From Solirubrobacter taibaiensis (GTDB lineage: Bacteria > Actinomycetota > Thermoleophilia > Solirubrobacterales > Solirubrobacteraceae): a stretch of 64,000 nt of DNA. The translations under genes were made by a program, and so were the position numbers. A model generated the notes under the pieces. The model worked only from the letters and a program-made list of their open reading frames with translations, did not search any database and had not been told where the DNA came from. The DNA is taken from the NCBI GenBank assembly GCA_027587225.1, contig JAPDDQ010000027.1:1-64000 (forward strand), written 5' to 3'. This document shows, piece after piece, positions 32,879 through 42,610 of this stretch (position 1 is the stretch's first letter; each line of letters begins with the position of its first letter).

Positions 32879-32899
32879 GGGTGCGGATACCTCGCACCC
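32879..32899 (+). other. Hairpin in the RHS leader
   Basis: GGGTGCG (32879-32885) pairs with CGCACCC (32893-32899) around GATACCT, followed by a second GC-rich dyad (CCCC...GGGG). It lies about 80 bases before the RHS start, and may be part of a structured 5' leader. I do not recognise a riboswitch class. Confidence 0.3.
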
Positions 32900-32981
32900 C
32901 AACAGCGGGGCACCTCTGAGGGAAAGGCGGCGGCGGTCGAGCAAGCTGGCGGCCACCTCGATCGGTAAGGAGACCGGCCTG

Positions 32982-35900
32982 ATGACGTCCCCGGTGAAGC
33001 GGCTCGTCCTGCTCATCACATTGCTCACGACCCTGTTCGCCGCGCCGGCGGCGCACGCCGCCAAGCCCAAGCTGACCGGCGTGCCCGCGTCGATCACCCA
33101 GGGCGGCACGTTCACCGTCAAGGGCACGGCGAAGCAGAAGGTCGTCCTGACGCTGTCCAAGGACAAGAAGTCCGACAAGAAGGACGTCAAGCTCGCGACG
33201 CTGAAGGCCAAGCGGGGCAAGTTCGCGGGCAAGGTCACGATCAAGGCCGCGCCAGGCCGCTACCAGCTGCTCGCGTGCGTCGGCAAGGCGTGTGTGGCGA
33301 AGGCACTGCAGGTGACCGCGAAGCCCGCGACGCCGCAGCCCGCGCCCAGCGTTCCGAGCGCGCCGATCTCGCGGCCGGCCCCCGGCAACGAGAACCTGCC
33401 GCCGGCGCCCACCGTCACGCCCACGCCCGGCTCCGGCAACCCGGACCCGACGCCCGTCCCGGTCCCCGCGGACCCGAAGGACGTCGCCCCGGAGCTGGAC
33501 CCCGGCGCCGCGACCTCGGTCTACGACGCCACGAAGTTCCTGTACTCCGGCGCGAGCCCGATCCAGCGCAACGTCGAGCCTGGTGCGATCAGCGAGAAGA
33601 CCGTCGCCGTCCTGCGCGGCACCGTCCAGGACCGCGAGGGCAAGCCGCTCAAGGGCGTGACCGTGACCGTGGTCGATCACCACGACCTCGGCTTCACCCG
33701 CACCCGCGAGGACGGCAAGTTCGACCTGGCGGTCAACGGCGGCGGCGTCACGATCCAGTTCGAGACCGCGGGCTTCCTCACCGTCCAGCGCACGCTGTCG
33801 CCGAACTGGCAGGACTACGAGACCGTCGACGACGTCGTGATGGTCCCGGTCGACCCGAACGCGAAGGTCATCGACCCGAACTCCGCGCAGCCGTTCCAGG
33901 TCGTGCAGGGCACCGAGTCCGAGGACAAGGACGGCGAGCGCCAGGCCACGCTGCTCGTCCCGAAGGGCACCGACGCCACGATGGAGCTCCCGAACGGCCA
34001 GACCAAGGACGTCGGCGAGCTCAAGATCCGCGTCACCGAGTTCACCTACGGCAACCAGGGCGACGAGGCCATGCCGGGCAGCCTGCCCGCGAACTCCGGC
34101 TACACGTACGCCGCCGAGTTCAGCGTCGACGAGGCGCTGAAGGCCGGCGCGACGCAGGTCGACTTCGACAAGCCGCTCATCAACTACACCGAGAACTTCA
34201 TCGGCGCGGCCGTCGGCTCGCCCGTGCCCACGGGCTACTACGACCGCGAGACCGCTGAGTGGAAGGCGTCTGAGAACGGCCGCGTGATCGAGGTGCTCAG
34301 CGACGGCGTCGACACCGACGGCGACGGCAAGGCCGATTCCGGCCTCGGCATCTCCGCCGACGAGCGCGCCCGCCTGGCCTCGCTGTACCAGCCCGGCCAG
34401 GAGCTGTGGCGCGTGCTGATCACGCACTTCACGCCGTGGGATCACAACTGGCCGTACGGCCCGCCGCCCGGCGCCAAGCCGCCGAAGCTCAAGGAGTTCG
34501 AGTGGAAGGACCCCAACGACCCGTGCCAGCAGCAGGGCTCCGCGATCGGCTGTGAGACGCAGTCGCTGAGCGAGTCGATCCCGGTCACGGGCACCGGCAT
34601 GACGCTCGACTACTCGACCGAGCGCACCCCCGGCTGGCGCGTGGACGAGACGCTGCAGATCCCGATCACCGGCGGGACGCTGCCGCCGCTGCTGAAGGGC
34701 ATCTCGATGACGATCGACGTCGCCGGCGAGAAGATCGAGAAGCGCTGGTGTGACCCGAGCTACGCAAGCACCGGCGCGGCCACCTGCAAGGACTATCCGC
34801 TGATCACCCCCAACCTGGACTTCGCGTTCCGCTGGGACGGGCTGGATGCGTACGACCGTGCCATCCAGGGCCGCGTGACGGCGAAGATCAACGTGATCTA
34901 CGTCTACGACTTCAAGTACTACGAGGCGACCGAGGACTTCGATTCGTCGTTCGGGCAGTTCGGCTCCGACACGCAGGTCTTCGACGGCCGCTTCGCGTGC
35001 GGCAACCGGTCGGGCTCGATGGACACGCACTTCTTCTGCGGCATCCCGATCGGGCAGACGATCACCCGCGCGATCGGCTCCTGGGACGCGCGCCCGACGG
35101 ACGGTCTCGGCGGCTGGTCGTTGAACGAGCACCACGCCTACGACCCGGTGGAGCGCGCGCTGCGCCGCGGCGACGGCTCGACCGTCCGCTCGGAGGCGCT
35201 GCCGCCCGTCGTGGAGACGGTGGCGGGCAACGACCGCAGCGGTGTCGGCGGCGGCCGCGGCTCGGGCAACTACCCGAAGGACGGCGCGCCGGCCAACGAG
35301 GCCAACATCGACTACCTGGCCGACTACGTGCGCTCGCCCGACGGCAACCTGTACCTGCACAATGGCCTCAACCGCAACGACATCTTCCGGGTCAGCCGCG
35401 ACGGCAAGATCTACCTGTTCGCCGGCAACGGCACCAAGGGCGGTGCGCCCACCGGCGACGGTGGCCCGGCGAAGAACGCCGGTCTCGGCTCCGTCCAGCA
35501 GCTCGCGGCGGCGCCGGACGGCGCGTTGATCATCGCCTCCTACGACGGCGACTACGACACGGAGATCTTCCGCCGCGTCTCCCCGGACGGCTCGAAGATC
35601 GAGACCATCGCGGGCACGCTGGACCGCTACGCGCCGCTGGGCGACGGCAAGCCGGCGCGCGAGGCGCACATCGGCATCGTCAACGACCTGATCGTCGCGC
35701 CCGATGGCACGATCTACTGGACCGAGCGCTACAGCCAGCGCGGCGGCTGGAAGGGGCGGCTGCGCAAGGTCGCACCGGACGGGATCGTCACAACGGTCGC
35801 CGGTGGCGGCGACAAGCTGCCGGAGAACGGCACGCCCGCAGCGGAGACGGAGCTCGGCAGCGATCCGAAGGGCCTGGCGATCGGCAACGACGGCTCGATC

Positions 35901-38900
35901 TACATCGCCCAGCGCGACGAGAAGAAGGTCACGCGGATCGACCCGTCCGGCCGCACGTTCCGCTTCGCGGGCAAAGGCGTGCGTGACGAGCGCGGCCAGA
36001 TCGTGTCCGGCCGCCAGGCGTCCGAGAGCTACATCGACGGACCGATGACGCTCGCCGCGGGCACGGACGGCAACGTGTACATCCGCACCGGTGGCTACGA
36101 CGTCTCGCCGTCGTCAGCCGTGATCCTGCGCGTCGACGACAACGGCATCCTGCAGCAGTACGCGGGCCGCTTGACGGGCACCTGCGGCGCGGGCGGGATC
36201 GACGGCGAAGGCGCGACCAGCGTCTGCATGCAGAACCACTCGTGGACGATCGGCGTCGACGGTGACAACGGCCTCACGTTCGCCGACGGCCGCTACCTCA
36301 TCCGCAAGGTCGCGCCGCCGCTGCCGGGCTTCAACGCCGATGGGCTCGCGCTCCCGTCCGGCGACGGCTCCGAGGTGTACGAGTTCGACCGCAACGGGCG
36401 TCATCTGCGCACCCGCAACGGACTCAACGGGCAGACGCTGAAGACGTTCGAATACGACGCGGCGAAGCAGCTCGTCGGCGTGGTCGACGCGTTCGGCAAG
36501 CGCACGCGGATCGAGCGTGACGGCGCGGGCAAGGCACTCGCGATCGTGGCGCCCGGTGGCCAGCGCACGACGCTGGCCGTGAACGCCGAGGGCTGGCTCG
36601 AGAGCGCGTCGAACCCGGCGAACGAGCGGTTCTCGTTCACCTATGCCAACGGGCTCATCAAGTCCTTCCGCAAGCCCAAGGGCGGCACGACGCGGTTCGA
36701 CTACGAGGCCACCGGCCGGCTCAGCGCCCATCACGGCGCCGACGGTGAGGAGCGCACGCTGACCCGCGAGGCGATCGAGGGTGGCACGCGCGTCACGGTG
36801 ACCACGGGCGGCGGCAAGCAGACGCGGTACTCGATGCAGGTGCTGGACTCGGGCGACCGCGTGCGCACGATCGAGACGCCCACGGGCGCCAAGACGAAGG
36901 TCACCGTGCGCGTGGACGGCGTCACCGAGAAGGTCGACCCCGACGGGACCAAGACCGCGTTCGAGACGGCGCCCGACCCCCGCTGGGGCGCGCAGGTGCC
37001 GGTGATCGCCGTGAAGACCGTGACCACGCCGGACGGCAAGACGTCGACCGTCAAGCGCAAGGACACAGTGTCGCTGTCCGTGCCGCGCGATCCGTTCTCG
37101 ATGACGTTCCTGCGCACGCAGTTCACCGAGACCGGTGGCGGGACGCGCAGCTGGGAGTACAGCGGCGGCACCGTGACCGAGACGAGCGCCGAGGGACGCA
37201 CGACCAGCACCAAGCTGGACGTCTACGGCCGCATGACCAAGCAGACGCTGGACTCGTCCGTAGCGGCATTGGAGTACGCCTACGACGAGTTCGGCCGGCC
37301 GAAGACGATGAAGCAGGGCGCCGAGTCGGTGACGTTCACCTACGACGCCAAGCATCGCCTGGCGACGGAGACGGATGCCGGCAACAACGTGACCAGCTAC
37401 GTCTACGACGACGCCGACCGTGTGAGCGAGAAGCGCCTGCCGGGCGGGCGCACGTACCGCTACGCGTGGGACGACAACGGCAACCTCGAATCGATGACCA
37501 CGCCCCGCGGCAAGGTCCATCGCTTCGACTTCACCGCCAACGATCGCGCGAAGGAGTACACGCCGGCGTCCTCGGACGCCAAGTACGCCCGGGCGTATTC
37601 CTCCGACCGGGCGCTGGAGCGTGTGGCGCTGCCGAGCGGTGCGGCACAGGTCATGGGCTACGACGCGGGCGGGCGCCTGACGTCGGAGAACCACGTGGCG
37701 TCCAAGCGTTCGTTCGCCTACGACGGTGAGCAGGACCGCTTCGGCAAGGTCACGCGTGAGCTGGCCGACGGCTCCGAGAAGCAGACCGTGGACTTCACCT
37801 ACGACGGGCTGCTGCCCAAGGCGATGGAGTTCGGCGGCGTGGCCGGCGGGCGCTACGAGTACACGCTCGGCGACCGCGTGCTGCCGACGTCGGAGAAGCT
37901 CACCGTGGGCGCGTTCTCGTCCACGCGGGCGCTGGCGTTCGACAAGGACCGCATGGCGACCAAGACCGGGCCGTTCACGATCACGCGCCAGGGTCCCGGC
38001 GGCGCGGTCTCGAAGATCGCCGACGACAAGCTCTCGCTCGCGTACACGTACGACGCGAACGGGCGCCCGGTCGGCCGCACGCTGACCGTCGGCGGGACCG
38101 AGCGCTTCTACCAGAAGCTCACGTTCGGGAACACGGGCCGCGCCGCGGGGCGCGAGGAGCGCGTGGCCGGTGGCGCGCTCGACGCGCTCACCTACGGCTA
38201 CGACGGCATCGGCCAGTTGCTGTCCGTCAAGCGCGGCGCGGCCGTGCTGGAGAACCACACCTACGACCTCGACGGCAACCGGGAGTCCGGCGGCGCGGTG
38301 TACGACGACCAGGACCGCCTGACCACGCGCGGCGGCGTGAGCTACGCGTGGGACGCGGACGGCTTCCTGTCCAAGCGCGGGGCGGACACGTTCGTCTACT
38401 CGCGCTCAGGTGAGCTGCTGAGCGCGAAGGGCGTCACCTACGCCTACGACGGCGTCGGGCGGCGTGTGGCCCGCACCGAGGGCGCGACGAAGACGACCTA
38501 CCTCTACGGCAACCCGGCCAATCCGTGGCAGGTGACCGCTTCGACCGTCGGCGACGTCGTCACGACGTACTACTACGACGCCGACGATCGCCTGTTCGCG
38601 CTCGAGCGTGGGGGCGAGCGCTACTACGTGGGCGCGGACGCGAACGGCTCTCCGCGCGTCGTCGTCAAGACGAGCGGCGAGGTGGTGCGCACCGTGACCT
38701 ACGACGCGTTCGGCGTTGAGACGAACGTCACCGGCGCGTTCGACCTGGCGCTCGGGTTCGCGGGCGGGTTGCGGGACAGCGTCACCGGCCTCGTGCGCTT
38801 CGGCCTGCGCGACTACGACCCCGCCTCCGGGCGGTTCGTGGCCAAGGACCCGAGCTTCTTCAGCGGGTCGCCGCAGAACCTCTACAACTACGCCGGCAAC

Positions 38901-39335
38901 AACCCGATCACGATGCGCGACCCGTCCGGGCTCGTGTGCATCGGCTGGTCGATGTACGCGACGTTCGGCGGCGGCGTCCAACTGTGCCGCGAGAACAAGT
39001 GGGACCTCGACGCCGACTGGTCCGTGTGCGGCGAGGCCGGCCTGGGCCTCGGCGGCGGTGCCGACCTCGATCTCATGGGCGGCGCGGCCGACACCGGCGG
39101 CACCGCGTTCGCGGAGCTCAGCGGCAAGGCGGGCTGGGTCGGCGGCACGATCGGTGCCGAGCTCGACCTCGGGTGCATGAACGCCAAGGCGGGAGCCAAG
39201 GTGATGGTCGGATCGGTCACGGTCGGCGCCGACACCGGCGGTGGCTTCGCCGGCGGCGTCGGCCAGAACGACCTGCCGATGCCGGGCGCCCGCCTCGAGG
39301 GCAAGATCGGCATCAAGGCCTGCAAGAAGTTCTGA
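32982..39335 (+). CDS. Secreted RHS/YD-repeat (teneurin-like) protein
   Basis: This 2117-residue protein has a signal peptide (to about residue 26), a Lys-rich beta domain, a Pro-rich linker, a carboxypeptidase-regulatory-like domain (about 200-290; LRGTVQDREGKPLKGVTVTV), large beta domains, an NHL-type propeller (about 743-1110; ETVAGNDRSG, FAGNGTKGGAPTGDGGPA), a long YD-repeat shell (about 1117-1920) and the RHS core (LRDYDPASGRFVAKDP, NLYNYAGNNPI) ending in DPSGL at 1980-1984. The 133-residue variable tip is Gly-rich, with four cysteines and beta-barrel-like alternation, and resembles no toxin nuclease that I know. ATG 32982 follows AAGGAG. NHL, YD shell and core in this order match the teneurin body plan. 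Confidence 0.9.
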   Translation: MTSPVKRLVLLITLLTTLFAAPAAHAAKPKLTGVPASITQGGTFTVKGTAKQKVVLTLSKDKKSDKKDVKLATLKAKRGKFAGKVTIKAAPGRYQLLACVGKACVAKALQVTAKPATPQPAPSVPSAPISRPAPGNENLPPAPTVTPTPGSGNPDPTPVPVPADPKDVAPELDPGAATSVYDATKFLYSGASPIQRNVEPGAISEKTVAVLRGTVQDREGKPLKGVTVTVVDHHDLGFTRTREDGKFDLAVNGGGVTIQFETAGFLTVQRTLSPNWQDYETVDDVVMVPVDPNAKVIDPNSAQPFQVVQGTESEDKDGERQATLLVPKGTDATMELPNGQTKDVGELKIRVTEFTYGNQGDEAMPGSLPANSGYTYAAEFSVDEALKAGATQVDFDKPLINYTENFIGAAVGSPVPTGYYDRETAEWKASENGRVIEVLSDGVDTDGDGKADSGLGISADERARLASLYQPGQELWRVLITHFTPWDHNWPYGPPPGAKPPKLKEFEWKDPNDPCQQQGSAIGCETQSLSESIPVTGTGMTLDYSTERTPGWRVDETLQIPITGGTLPPLLKGISMTIDVAGEKIEKRWCDPSYASTGAATCKDYPLITPNLDFAFRWDGLDAYDRAIQGRVTAKINVIYVYDFKYYEATEDFDSSFGQFGSDTQVFDGRFACGNRSGSMDTHFFCGIPIGQTITRAIGSWDARPTDGLGGWSLNEHHAYDPVERALRRGDGSTVRSEALPPVVETVAGNDRSGVGGGRGSGNYPKDGAPANEANIDYLADYVRSPDGNLYLHNGLNRNDIFRVSRDGKIYLFAGNGTKGGAPTGDGGPAKNAGLGSVQQLAAAPDGALIIASYDGDYDTEIFRRVSPDGSKIETIAGTLDRYAPLGDGKPAREAHIGIVNDLIVAPDGTIYWTERYSQRGGWKGRLRKVAPDGIVTTVAGGGDKLPENGTPAAETELGSDPKGLAIGNDGSIYIAQRDEKKVTRIDPSGRTFRFAGKGVRDERGQIVSGRQASESYIDGPMTLAAGTDGNVYIRTGGYDVSPSSAVILRVDDNGILQQYAGRLTGTCGAGGIDGEGATSVCMQNHSWTIGVDGDNGLTFADGRYLIRKVAPPLPGFNADGLALPSGDGSEVYEFDRNGRHLRTRNGLNGQTLKTFEYDAAKQLVGVVDAFGKRTRIERDGAGKALAIVAPGGQRTTLAVNAEGWLESASNPANERFSFTYANGLIKSFRKPKGGTTRFDYEATGRLSAHHGADGEERTLTREAIEGGTRVTVTTGGGKQTRYSMQVLDSGDRVRTIETPTGAKTKVTVRVDGVTEKVDPDGTKTAFETAPDPRWGAQVPVIAVKTVTTPDGKTSTVKRKDTVSLSVPRDPFSMTFLRTQFTETGGGTRSWEYSGGTVTETSAEGRTTSTKLDVYGRMTKQTLDSSVAALEYAYDEFGRPKTMKQGAESVTFTYDAKHRLATETDAGNNVTSYVYDDADRVSEKRLPGGRTYRYAWDDNGNLESMTTPRGKVHRFDFTANDRAKEYTPASSDAKYARAYSSDRALERVALPSGAAQVMGYDAGGRLTSENHVASKRSFAYDGEQDRFGKVTRELADGSEKQTVDFTYDGLLPKAMEFGGVAGGRYEYTLGDRVLPTSEKLTVGAFSSTRALAFDKDRMATKTGPFTITRQGPGGAVSKIADDKLSLAYTYDANGRPVGRTLTVGGTERFYQKLTFGNTGRAAGREERVAGGALDALTYGYDGIGQLLSVKRGAAVLENHTYDLDGNRESGGAVYDDQDRLTTRGGVSYAWDADGFLSKRGADTFVYSRSGELLSAKGVTYAYDGVGRRVARTEGATKTTYLYGNPANPWQVTASTVGDVVTTYYYDADDRLFALERGGERYYVGADANGSPRVVVKTSGEVVRTVTYDAFGVETNVTGAFDLALGFAGGLRDSVTGLVRFGLRDYDPASGRFVAKDPSFFSGSPQNLYNYAGNNPITMRDPSGLVCIGWSMYATFGGGVQLCRENKWDLDADWSVCGEAGLGLGGGADLDLMGGAADTGGTAFAELSGKAGWVGGTIGAELDLGCMNAKAGAKVMVGSVTVGADTGGGFAGGVGQNDLPMPGARLEGKIGIKACKKF

Positions 39336-39343
39336 GCCTTGCT

Positions 39344-39371
39344 GTGCCCACCGTCGGATGGCGGTGGGCAC
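39344..39371 (+). terminator. Hairpin terminator after the RHS gene
   Basis: GTGCCCACCG (39344-39353) pairs perfectly with CGGTGGGCAC (39362-39371), loop of 8. It lies 8 bases after the stop. There is no T run, so it may act without one or with Rho. Confidence 0.6.
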
Positions 39372-39443
39372 CGCGGCACTCGCCCCTCCGTCGATGACCT
39401 CGCAGGCTTGAACGCCGGCTGATCGACCTCAGCAGCTCGAGAC

Positions 39444-41690
39444 CTACCGATGCGCGAGATCAGGCCCGAGCAGCGCCGTGACCAGCGGGGCCGGGCCGGG
39501 CCGGGCGAGGTGGAAGCCCTGGGCCAGGGCGCACCCGTGGGCGGCGAGGAACTCAAACTGTGCCTGGTCCTCCACGCCCTCGGCGACGGCGATCAGCTCG
39601 AGGGCATCGGCGAGGGCCACGATTGCCGTGACGATTGCCGCGGCGCGCCCGTCGCCCGGTACGCCGCGCAGGAACGAGCGGTCGATCTTCAGCTCGTGCA
39701 CCGGCAGGTCGCGCAGGCGGGCGAGCGAGGAGAAGTCGGCGCCGAAGTCGTCGATCGCAAGCCGCAGGCCGGTGGCGGCAAGACGGTCGAGCAAGGGGCC
39801 GGTGCGCTCGGGGTCGGCCATCGCCGCGGACTCGGTGATCTCGGCAATGAACTGCGCCGGGTCGGCACCCGCGGCGCTGAAGCGACCGAGCAGGCGGTCG
39901 GCAAAGCCCGGGGAGCGCAGCTGCCGGGGGGAAAGATTGAACGCGATGTCAGGCGCGAGGCCCAGCGCGCGCCACGCCGCGGCCTGGGCGATCACCGCGT
40001 CGACGACCCAGTCGCCGATCGGCTCGATCAGGCCACTGTCCTCGGCACCCGGAATGAACTCGCCGGGCGGCACCATTCCGCGTTCGGGGTCATTCCAGCG
40101 CAGCAGCGCCTCGACCGCGACCGCTCGGCCGCTCGCCACGTCGAAGACGGGCTGGTAGTGCAGCTCGAACTCATCGCGGGCAAGTGCGCGGCGCAGCCGC
40201 GCTGAGAGCGTGAGCTGCCCCGCGGCCGAGGCGCGCTCGGCCGCTGGGAAGCGGATCGTGCCGCGACCGTCGCCCTTGGCTTGATACAGCGCACCGTCGG
40301 CGCACTTGAGCAACTCGGGGAGATCGTTCGCGTCCCGCGGAAACGTCGCCACGCCGACGCTCGCGGCGATCTCGAACTCCTGGCCCTCCATCAGAAACGG
40401 CGTCTCGAGCGTCCGCAGCAGGTTGCGCGCGACCGTACGCGCCGTCTGGACGGCGTCGCCGTCGATGTCGGTGAGCAGCAGCATGAACTCGTCGCCGCCA
40501 TGGCGTGCGACCATGTCGCTGGCCCGGCAACAGTCGGAGAGCCGGGTCGCGACCTGACGCAGCAGCTCGTCGCCGGCGGCATGGCCGAGCGTGTCGTTGA
40601 CCACCTTGAAGTGGTCCAGGTCGATGTAGAGCACGGCCACCGAGGACCCGCTGCGGCGCGCGCGGGCCAGCGCGGCCGTGAGGTGCTCCTCGAGCTTCGC
40701 GCGGTTGGCCAAGCCGGTGAGCGCGTCGTGGTAGGCCATGTGCCGCACGCGCTCCTGGGCGATCCGCTGCTCGGTGACGTCCTCGCCCGCGACCAGCATC
40801 CCGACGCCGTCGCCCGTGGGCACGATCCGGCTGGTCCACGCGATGCTGCGGCGCGCGCCGGCGCGCGTGATCACCGGGCTCTCGGGGCTCGCGTCGTCCA
40901 GCGTGATCCCGGCGAGCGCGGCCGCGAACGCGGCCCGCGCAGCCGTGCGCGCGTCCGCGGGGAGGGCGAGCTCGAACCAGTCGCGGCCGACCAGCTCCTC
41001 CTCGCGGTACCCGAGGACCTCGCAGCTGCGGCGGTTGACCTGCAAGACCAGTCCTGCCGCGTCCATGACGACGATCATCGTCCCGGCGACGTCGAGGTAG
41101 CGCTGCGAGCGGCCGTGCTCGTCGGCGAGCTGGACGGCGCGCCGCTCGCGCCCGCGCGCCTGCCAGACGCCCATCACCGCGGCGAAGGCCAGTGCCATCA
41201 GCCAGAACGTCGTGTTCTCGGACGACTGCCCAGTGACGGCGGATGCAGCCGCGGCGGACACGAGCATAAACGCGGCGACGACCGCCGTCATCAGGACGGG
41301 ATACGAGATCGCGGCAAAGATCATCGGAAGGATGAAGCCGGCCAACAACGGCGTTCCGGGCCGGCCCTCGATCACGACCCCCGCGGCGATCGAGCCGACG
41401 ACCGTGGCGCTCCAGGCCATGAAGAACGGCTCGCGCCAACGCGACGCGACCAGGCGCCGGCGCGGCAGCAGGCACAGCCCCGCGCTCACCAGCACCCACC
41501 CGACGCACACGACGGCGAGCAGCGCGCGATGGCGGCTCCCGGACGATTGGGCGAGGTAGGCGATGATCGCGATGCCCGTCGCGACGCCCAGCACGCTGCC
41601 GATCACGATGTCGCGCGCGCGGAACTCGATCTCCTCGGGATCCTCGAGCGGCATGAAGAGGCGCGTGCTCATTACCAGTGTGGTCGGCAT
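39444..41690 (-). CDS. Membrane-bound PAS-GGDEF-EAL protein (c-di-GMP turnover)
   Basis: The 748-residue protein has about five N-terminal membrane helices, a PAS domain (about 195-315; MIVVMDAAGLVLQVNRRSCE), a diguanylate cyclase domain with GGDEF at 398-402 and an RxxD inhibitory site (RASD) five residues before it, and an EAL phosphodiesterase domain (EALLRW from 527; NLSPRQL, ITESA, DDFGADFSSL, KIDRSFL, AEGVED). Both active-site sets look intact, so the protein could be bifunctional; which activity dominates cannot be told. Start ATG 41690, or ATG 41669. Confidence 0.9.
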   Translation of the reverse strand: MPTTLVMSTRLFMPLEDPEEIEFRARDIVIGSVLGVATGIAIIAYLAQSSGSRHRALLAVVCVGWVLVSAGLCLLPRRRLVASRWREPFFMAWSATVVGSIAAGVVIEGRPGTPLLAGFILPMIFAAISYPVLMTAVVAAFMLVSAAAASAVTGQSSENTTFWLMALAFAAVMGVWQARGRERRAVQLADEHGRSQRYLDVAGTMIVVMDAAGLVLQVNRRSCEVLGYREEELVGRDWFELALPADARTAARAAFAAALAGITLDDASPESPVITRAGARRSIAWTSRIVPTGDGVGMLVAGEDVTEQRIAQERVRHMAYHDALTGLANRAKLEEHLTAALARARRSGSSVAVLYIDLDHFKVVNDTLGHAAGDELLRQVATRLSDCCRASDMVARHGGDEFMLLLTDIDGDAVQTARTVARNLLRTLETPFLMEGQEFEIAASVGVATFPRDANDLPELLKCADGALYQAKGDGRGTIRFPAAERASAAGQLTLSARLRRALARDEFELHYQPVFDVASGRAVAVEALLRWNDPERGMVPPGEFIPGAEDSGLIEPIGDWVVDAVIAQAAAWRALGLAPDIAFNLSPRQLRSPGFADRLLGRFSAAGADPAQFIAEITESAAMADPERTGPLLDRLAATGLRLAIDDFGADFSSLARLRDLPVHELKIDRSFLRGVPGDGRAAAIVTAIVALADALELIAVAEGVEDQAQFEFLAAHGCALAQGFHLARPGPAPLVTALLGPDLAHR

Positions 41691-42134
41691 GAGGGCCGCA
41701 GGCTGAACCAGCGCAACGCGGGCGAGCGCGATCGCGGAGCGTCAGCGACGGTGTGAACCCGTGCCCCGCGCTCCTGCGAGGTGATTCCCGCCGCAGGGTG
41801 AAGGTCATCGATGAACCCCGAGCGCGCTCCTCGCGGATGTCTTAGCCGGGGGTGCCGAGTTGTCCGGTCCTCGGACCGTCGGCGCGCGTCCAGTACAGCG
41901 TGGTGCCAGTGCGTGCCAGCGAATGGAACGCGATGTCCATCGCCTGAATGTAGTTCGCGAGGTGCTCACTCCGCTTGCTCGACTTGTCGTGCTGGACTCG
42001 CCGGCGACCTCCTTGTCGAGCCCGCCGTCACCGGGGTGCGAAGGCCGACGGTCACGCCCACGTCGCGTACGAGTTGGGCGGGTGCCGGACCGGCCGTAGT
42101 ACGGTCGGTGCACATCTCGACGAACAGGACCGTC
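41691..42134. other. Gap without a supported gene
   Basis: This 444-base gap holds no frame with recognisable protein features. A minus-strand frame ending at about 41848 reads EHLANYIQAMDIAFHSLA and about 20 more residues, which could be the tail of a lost gene, but it has no start signal or known similarity. The right end must hold the promoter of the small protein at 42135. Confidence 0.4.
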
Positions 42135-42365
42135 ATGCCCGGCGACACCATCGCGTTTCGCGTCGACCACGCGGAGCGCACCGAGTTGGTCGCGCGCGCT
42201 GCGCGGGAGAAGCTCAACCTCTCGGACTACATCCGAATTCGCCTCGGCTTGCGGGCGCTTGGGTCCGAGGAGGACGCGGCCATCATCGCCGGTGACTCCC
42301 AGGATGCGTTGCGCCTGCAGGTTGCCGATCACGAGGTGCGGCTCCGCGCGCTGGAGGCCAGGTAG
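42135..42365 (+). CDS. Small ribbon-helix-helix-like protein
   Basis: The 76-residue protein begins DTIAFRVDHAERTELVARAA, then LNLSDYIRIRLGL, which has the strand-helix-helix pattern of RHH (Arc/CopG) DNA-binding proteins; a short helix (LRLQVADHEVRLRALEAR) follows and could be a coiled coil. Many such proteins are antitoxins, but no toxin gene is adjacent. A perfect 11-bp hairpin follows the stop. Confidence 0.65.
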   Translation: MPGDTIAFRVDHAERTELVARAAREKLNLSDYIRIRLGLRALGSEEDAAIIAGDSQDALRLQVADHEVRLRALEAR

Positions 42366-42377
42366 CCCGGAGCGCAC

Positions 42378-42420
42378 GCGGCGGGAGGAGCCTGGGTCTA
42401 TTGAGGAGCCCTCCCGCCGC
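42378..42420 (+). terminator. Long perfect hairpin after the RHH-like gene
   Basis: GCGGCGGGAGG (42378-42388) pairs with CCTCCCGCCGC (42410-42420) over a 21-base loop, 12 bases behind the stop. No T run; probable terminator. Confidence 0.6.
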
Positions 42421-42610
42421 GTTGCGCGCTCAAGGCCCCGACGCTCAGGGTGTGGTGTGCGTCGAAGCCTTCGAGGTGACCGCCGTCGCCCCGAGAGGGA
42501 CGGTATTGGCGCACGGCCGCGCTGTCAGCACTTCGGCGGCCATGTTCACCACCTCGTAAGAAGCGGTATTTCACTGCTCCGTCACGTCGGACGGGCGGTG
42601 AGGTGGAACC

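Noticed and set aside
32841-32981. Longer RHS start at GTG 32841
   Set aside because: The extra 47 residues are polar and would bury the signal peptide; ATG 32982 has AAGGAG in front.
32841-32981. Possible riboswitch in the RHS leader
   Set aside because: Hairpins are present but I could not match the conserved core of any known class.
32847-35669. 940-codon minus-strand frame opposite the RHS gene
   Set aside because: No domain or motif; shadow of the RHS coding sequence.
41848-41960. Minus-strand frame with EHLANYIQAMDIAFHSLA
   Set aside because: No start codon with a ribosome-binding site and no known similarity; too short to support.
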